From contig CADDYW010000031.1 in assembly GCA_902810745.1 (NCBI GenBank), positions 1 to 41,039 on the forward strand: a stretch of DNA of 41,039 nucleotides, in the 5' to 3' direction. Below the pieces are notes generated by a model. The model did not search any database and had not been told where the DNA came from. It saw only the letters and a list, made by a program, of their open reading frames with translations. This stretch comes from Chloroflexota bacterium (lineage in GTDB: Bacteria > Chloroflexota > UBA6077 > FW602-bin22 > CADDYW01). Shown here in pieces: positions 40,312-41,039 of this stretch; within the stretch, counting starts at the first letter, position 1; each line of letters opens with the position of its first letter. Position numbers and translations under genes: made by a program.

Positions 40312-40995
40312 GTGTCCGCCCCGACGATCGAGATCTACTCCAGCATCGACTGCCCGGATGCCTACCTGGCAATATTTCGGCTACGCCAGGTCTGGCCGGA
40401 GTACGCGAATCGTCTCCAGATTCGGTGGCGGGCGCTGGCGCTCGAGTACGTCAATCGGCGCGGGATCGACAAACCGCTGCTCGACGTCGAAGTGGCGCTC
40501 CTTTCCAAGGCTCATCCCGATCTGCCGATTCGAGCGTGGGCTCGGCCGGAGTGGCAGTGGCCGACGACACTGTGGCCCGCGTTCGAGGCCCTGGCCTGCG
40601 CCCAGGCGCAGAGTCACGCGGCGGCGTTCGCGATGAGCTGGGCGTTGCGCCGGGCCTTCTTCGCCGAGAGTCGCGACCCCTCGCTCCGGCACGAGGTCCT
40701 CGCCATCGCGCGCGAAGTCGCCTCCGAAACCGACCTCGACCCCGATCGATTCACCGGCGATTGGGACGGCGGCCGCTACAAGGCGACCGTCATCGCCGAA
40801 AGCCGGCGCGGCTGGGACGAGCTGAAGCTACCCGGTAGCCCGACGTTCATCCTGCCAAACGGCGAGGTGATCGGCAACCCTGCCGGCAACGATCTGGATT
40901 ATGATGAAGAGCGGCAGAGCGCGCGGAGCTTCCAGCCATTCACCGGCGATCCGCTCGCCGTGTTTCGAGACCTACTCGATCGGAGTGTCGGGTGA
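40312..40995 (+). CDS. DsbA-family thioredoxin-like protein with CPDA active site
   Basis: It has 227 residues from the GTG at 40312, with GGAG 7 bases before; the longer frame from 40216 has no family-like N-terminus. The first strand ends IEIYSSIDCPDAYLAIFRL with Cys14-Pro-Asp-Ala17, where DsbA and FrnE enzymes have CPWC. LPGSPTFILPNGEVIGNPA near the C-terminus is the cis-Pro loop region of the thioredoxin fold. A helical insertion (FEALACAQAQSHAAAFAMSWALRRAFFAE) is as in FrnE-like and isomerase members. One active-site Cys remains, so a disulfide-exchange role is doubtful; glutathione- or substrate-binding functions are possible. Confidence 0.75.
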   Translation: MSAPTIEIYSSIDCPDAYLAIFRLRQVWPEYANRLQIRWRALALEYVNRRGIDKPLLDVEVALLSKAHPDLPIRAWARPEWQWPTTLWPAFEALACAQAQSHAAAFAMSWALRRAFFAESRDPSLRHEVLAIAREVASETDLDPDRFTGDWDGGRYKATVIAESRRGWDELKLPGSPTFILPNGEVIGNPAGNDLDYDEERQSARSFQPFTGDPLAVFRDLLDRSVG

Positions 40996-41039
40996 CCGAG
41001 GGGACCCCGACGACGAGACGGCGCGGGTGACGACGTTTG

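Noticed and set aside
41027..41039. Possible GTG start of a next gene at the right edge
   Set aside because: Only 13 bases are visible, too few to support a gene.

Overview
The window is GC-rich, densely packed and bacterial. Gene content points to Chloroflexota, most likely class Thermomicrobia (Sphaerobacter/Thermomicrobium-like). The clues are an actinobacterial/Sdh1-type succinate dehydrogenase with a five-helix SdhC, an MptA/B-like multispanning mannosyltransferase, secreted proteins of a kind common in that class, and sigma70-type promoters. Taxonomy is inferred from gene content only. No tRNA, rRNA, CRISPR array, prophage or insertion sequence was found.

Layout. 1-1322: tail of an ABC ATPase, then an APH-type phosphotransferase (-). 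1546-5005: sdhC-sdhA-sdhB, with a probable folded RNA element between sdhC and sdhA. 5187-8508: two uncharacterised proteins, a methyltransferase-Nudix fusion and a secreted protein. 8543-14968 (-): a probable catabolic operon of a class III aminotransferase, E1 alpha and beta of a 2-oxoacid dehydrogenase, two paralogous ACMSD-type amidohydrolases (the second lacking key ligand residues), a CxxC-less Rdx-like protein and a small ORF. 15128-18215: a CpXC-domain protein, a PEBP-like lipoprotein that looks leaderless, and a DUF2207 membrane protein. 18670-25396: an OmpR-type response regulator and its kinase, then an array of about 11-bp direct repeats, then a tight four-gene glycolipid/glycan operon (flippase-like membrane protein, GT4 glycosyltransferase, methyltransferase, GT-C mannosyltransferase).

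25362-29832: a ThiO-like oxidase (-); then an apparently untranslated, strongly promoted and terminated structured RNA of about 330 nt; then rny (RNase Y) and a PHP phosphoesterase, a likely RNA-turnover pair. 29869-35057 (-): an orphan membrane-fusion protein, a XamI-type restriction-modification pair with TAATG coupling, and a secreted beta-helix protein. 35310-38165: an IclR regulator with a palindromic operator next to its own promoter, followed by a second E1 alpha/beta pair with a degenerate copy of the operator in front of it. 38169-39935 (-): an acetolactate-synthase-like ThDP enzyme. 40312-40995: a DsbA-family protein with a CPDA active site.

The best candidates for something undescribed are the structured RNA at about 26844-27178, the folded element inside the sdh operon (2330-2389), the SdhC that may carry a membrane-embedded Rieske-type cluster, the active/degenerate amidohydrolase pair, and the two-component direct-repeat array that may drive the glycan operon. 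All functional statements are homology by eye; no database search was run.
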